Positions 60,281-64,000 of a stretch of DNA of 64,000 nt are shown one piece after another. Under the pieces are notes generated by a model that worked only from the letters and a program-made list of their open reading frames with translations, ran no database searches and was not told the DNA's origin. The stretch is taken from NCBI RefSeq assembly GCF_015706575.1, contig NW_024037055.1, forward strand, positions 11,942,262-12,006,261, in the 5' to 3' direction. The DNA comes from Patiria miniata (lineage: Eukaryota > Echinodermata > Asteroidea > Valvatida > Asterinidae). Numbering within the stretch: the first letter of the stretch is position 1; each line of letters opens with the position of its first letter. Made by a program: the position numbers and the translations under genes.

Positions 60281-63200
60281 GGGCCTACAGAACCTCCGCA
60301 GCGAGCGGAAGTCGAAAGTGAACCACAATAACAACTCTCTCAATGTATATTTGTCAATTGCAAATGGGTGAAAAACTTCTTCGTTTTTCTTCAGAATTCC
60401 AATTTACACACTGGATTCCCCTACACAGTATATACTCAACTTTGAGCACTGGTGTCAAGAGTTTGTATCCTCTCATGACAGACTAATCCACAGACGTACG
60501 ACAGATAATGCATTTCGGCTATGACGAGTTCTAAACAAGGACACAAAAGACCCCGATCGATAAGTTCTGAAAACCTTAGTGGACCTCCAATGCTTTTCAC
60601 CCATCACTCCCGTCACAAATTCCTCGGTGGTCGTGGATTAGAACCAACGATGAACCCAGTGGAAACATTTCGGTCATCTTAATTTATCATCGCTTGAGTT
60701 GATCTATAAGTACCTTGGATGTTTATTACTCATGGAGAAAGAGAGAGAATATCCTTCGGAAACAAATTCGAGAACAGAGATGTTGAGAAACTACCGTAAA
60801 GGTGACCTGTCACCGTGTATTACAATTGCATTTGCGTATTCCACTTATTACTAGGCCATGTACCATTGAGGCAGAAAAAGGTACTAAAATAAAATAAAAA
60901 CTTGTCTCCCCACCGAAGCATTTCCACAAACAATCGTTGTTTCCATTTCTATTACTATTACAGAACTGAATATTTTGATGTGAATTTAAGCAGCAGCGTC
61001 CTGCAAAGATGAAATCTTCAATCTCAATTTTCTCTTGCTAATAGCGTGACTTAGCTTTGCACTTTTGCGAGAGTGTCTTTGGAGACATAACAAGGAACCA
61101 TCAATGCGCTTTCAGTGGTCTTAATAGAAGGCTGGGTTTTAGTTTCGGTGACTATTGTTTGGTCCTCTTAAAAAAGGAACAAATTGTCCGAAAATCTACG
61201 GTAACAAATCACAGACGTAGACTTCGCTATGTATTTCCTACACTGCTCCCTCCGTTGAGGGCTACATAACAGGATACTGTGCGTCAATGGAATCTACTCT
61301 TCTATCCTACTCGCTTTTCAAGGCTTTGAGGACAATACGACAAAACCGAAGAAGAAATCCCCATAGAATACTCGCTAATGAATGGATTAGGGTCTACATT
61401 TTCAAAGGCCTATTTCTGTTTCACTGTGTTTGTCAAGGTAGTCGCTCTCATTCAAGTCATAAACTTGCCAAGGTGACTAATAGTTGTCCAGCAAATTTTC
61501 ACACTTTTTGGGTCTAAAAAATATCTCAACTGATGTAGTAGGCTAATGATCGGCTTTACAGAAAACCCTATATTGGCAACAGCAAATTAAAAAAAAAAGA
61601 GCTCAAGCAGCTGCAACACTGTTTTAGTAGTGATTATGGAAATTGGCACGAAATGCAAAATTCTAACTGGATTTATGTTTTTCGATAACCAACGTCAGCG
61701 AGGGTCAGTGCATGGTCGTTCAGTTGAGTTCCCCTTGTGAATTTTAGCAAGAAAAACACCCCTGAATGGGTGGATAAACAACTTTGTTAGCCTTCCTGGT
61801 TCTGTGTATCGCCCTCGGATCGGGTTGATGGGAGTTAGTATTAACGCCAGTAGGGCGAGTGACCCGTACAAAATGCGCCTGAACCAGCTTGGATTGAAAC
61901 TAAATTCTCCTGGGTACCATCCAAGAGGAATAAAGTGCTTGTGCAGGGAGGCAGAAGCCTTACAAATCACACACACACACCACGGGGAAGTCTACATGCT
62001 TGCAGCTCAGGGTAAAATCAGCTCATTTCTTTTTATCCTGCGGCGAAAAATAAAACCTTTTGTTCGTGAAGTACGCTGGCCCGAGGTCAATGAAACTTGT
62101 TTGCCGAAAAGTTCATGCGAGAGAATGAAATAGTGGTCTAGTTTGGTAGTGTCTCGTATATAATGCGTTACTTGTCATCATCGCTTTAGTAATTTAAATG
62201 CCTTCTGTGTAACACTTTTATGCTTGTCTATCTGAACGACAGTAGGAGTTGTTTTCACTCAATGCAGAACGTTGTCAAACGCGAACGTGCATTGTTTAGC
62301 AATAACGTCCAAAATAGAGAGATAACTCCAACGGAGGAGGTGGTTCAGCATTACGGTATAGTCTACGTACTTGACGTACGAGTGTTGTAATCACAGACAG
62401 CGCCCCGAGGGTCAGATGGTGTCCAGCCCCAAACTACATGTGGATACCATGTTTCTTATGCTTATTAACCTACGGATATACTCCTTACATTGCAGAAATT
62501 AAATTAAAATACTGAAGGTTTTTTAACGTGTGGTATCGTTCAATATTGCCAACTAATGACCTCAGGTACAAAATGTGTATAATAAGCGAGGCACATATGT
62601 GGGCCACAAAGAAGAGATTAAATTAGGGAAAATGTGGGATATTTGGAACGTGACATAAATACGAAACAATTTCCTGTTTTAGTTTACGTCACAAACTTCC
62701 TCATACGTTCAAGCTGTCAAATGGCACATATCAAATTTCATTGCTTGGTTCAAACCTATCATCACCAATGTTAAACAATGCAGTCCTGTAGCAAAGTATC
62801 AGCTTTTCGACTAGTATTTTGGCAAGAAATCGCCTTATGCACATCTAAGTGTTGACGGAAGAGATAATCACAAAATGACGAGGGTAGAGGCAGGGACATT
62901 TTGGATATAATGTAGCCCCAATGTTGTTGTACAACTGAACAAATTATATTCAAATACCCGTTTTGAATTACAATGTATATTGTAAGTTAACACGCTTTTA
63001 TCAATTTGAATTTTGTACGAAGGTAAGTCGAATAGGCCTACGTTTTTTTGTGATAGATGTTGGTCGTTATGATCGTACATACTTGTATATGTACAGGATG
63101 CGAACACAAATCTGAGTTTGTTGGTCTATTGCGTGATGTGCGTGCTGGCCCTTATGGCCTGGTATTGTTTTTATTTTTAATGAATTCATCGTGAAATCAT

Positions 63201-64000
63201 AACCACCTCCGGTCAAGATCAGTTGTCAAACAACGTAACATCTTTGCCCCAGACAGGCTTCATTCCCTATTCAATCGGCCGTTTGAGTCCGTTACCGAGC
63301 GTAGTGCATCCCGCTTACGGGCCAAGCGACCCCAGTTTCCCCCCGTCTAGCGATGCATTGAGTCTTCCCACCGACAGTCGATAAACCTTAAGCAAACTCG
63401 GCTGCCGATCAATACCTGGCAATACCCGGCGGGGACCGGGGTTTGAAGTCTGCCGACACAATTTCATTTCCCGGTTATTCCATTTTTGGGTTTATCCCCT
63501 TCGCCCACCTCAAAAAGGAGACAGCGGGCTAAAAGGTGCAGGGATGTAGTGCGTGGATGTGGTGTCTTATGAAAGATAGCAGACATCTGATGGAATAAAG
63601 ACACTGTAATACTGCAGTGTATTATCAGAGGTTGGAATCATTCTTGTTGCCCCAAAAGGCAACGTATCGACTCAAAAAGAGAGCAAGGGGTAGCTGCTAG
63701 CCTCATGTGGTGAGTCACATGTGCTCCGCGTTCAATTACACATTTAGAATACATCAAAGTTTTCTGATAACACAAACATAACCCGAAGCAGCTATACTAT
63801 ACGTCAGACATTTCTGGCTATTTTGCTTATCTATTTTTGCTTGTTATCTTCTAAAGATTATTACTTAGAATGTTGGAATTCTGAAACAACTTTTCACAAC
63901 TTCATTACTCTGACATCAGGGCCGTAGCTAGGGTTTGGCCGGGTGGGGTTGTAATATGGCTCTGGTTTTGTTTTGGCTATCCACTTTTAATAATATTCAC
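60281..64000. other. Gene-free right edge
   Basis: No exon recognised with confidence. Frames at 61804-62133 (+) and 61695-61976 (-) overlap on opposite strands without recognisable domains. GC rises at about 63240-63440. GGGCCGTAGCTAGGGTTTGG near 63920, followed by G-rich sequence, looks like the start of another interspersed repeat running out of the window. Confidence 0.35.

Noticed and set aside
61695..62133. Overlapping frames on opposite strands (93 and 109 codons)
   Set aside because: Neither has a recognisable domain, signal peptide or splice context. They exclude each other and no partner exon was seen.

Overview
The window looks like nuclear DNA of an animal, most probably a marine invertebrate. 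The protein-coding signal comes as short exons with GT-AG introns, and the DNA is AT-rich. Long G, C, A and T runs, fold-back repeats and tRNA-like SINE remnants are scattered throughout. Echinoderm or another invertebrate deuterostome is my best guess from the style of the repeats, but nothing here fixes the species. There are no bacterial features: no operons, ribosome binding sites or long ORFs.

The only genes I can build with confidence are two neighbouring copies of a lysosome-associated membrane glycoprotein (LAMP/CD68-like) gene, both on the + strand: LAMP-A (6466-13270) and LAMP-B (16144-20644). Each has six exons with matching intron phases. Each encodes a signal peptide, a Thr/Ser-rich mucin-like stalk, one LAMP domain with two Cys pairs, a transmembrane helix and a short tail ending in a YxxPhi lysosomal sorting signal (SYKSLD and SYSGL). 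LAMP-A is intact (336 codons). LAMP-B has an in-frame TAA in its stalk exon and no phase-compatible GT donor before it, so it may be broken, polymorphic or spliced differently. A TCATGTGAC motif, like the sites used by MiT/TFE regulators of lysosomal genes, lies about 93 bp upstream of the LAMP-A start.

Layout. 1-1.3 kb: low-complexity and degenerate repeats. 1.29-1.48 kb: 3' end of a decayed LINE ORF. 1.47-5.23 kb: a large foldback element, with long inverted arms made of tandem units of about 160 bp. 6.4-13.3 kb: LAMP-A, with transposon debris in its introns. 13.3-16.1 kb: intergenic, with a 24-bp minisatellite set inside AT-rich palindromic repeats. 16.1-20.7 kb: LAMP-B. 21-64 kb: about 43 kb with no confident gene. 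It holds several inverted-repeat elements (21.2, 21.6, 25.2, 35.6, 39.0 and 52.0 kb), a TGACGTCA-rich tandem repeat (39.3-41.8 kb, with a diverged relative at 34.1-35.3 kb), SINE-like remnants, a GC-richer patch with an RFX-like motif (46.3-46.7 kb) and one cysteine-rich candidate exon on the minus strand (59.83-60.07 kb).

The two LAMP genes probably arose by tandem duplication of one ancestor and would encode related heavily glycosylated proteins of the lysosomal/endosomal membrane. The rest of the window is mostly mobile-element-derived or plain intergenic DNA. All calls were made by reading the sequence; no database search was run.
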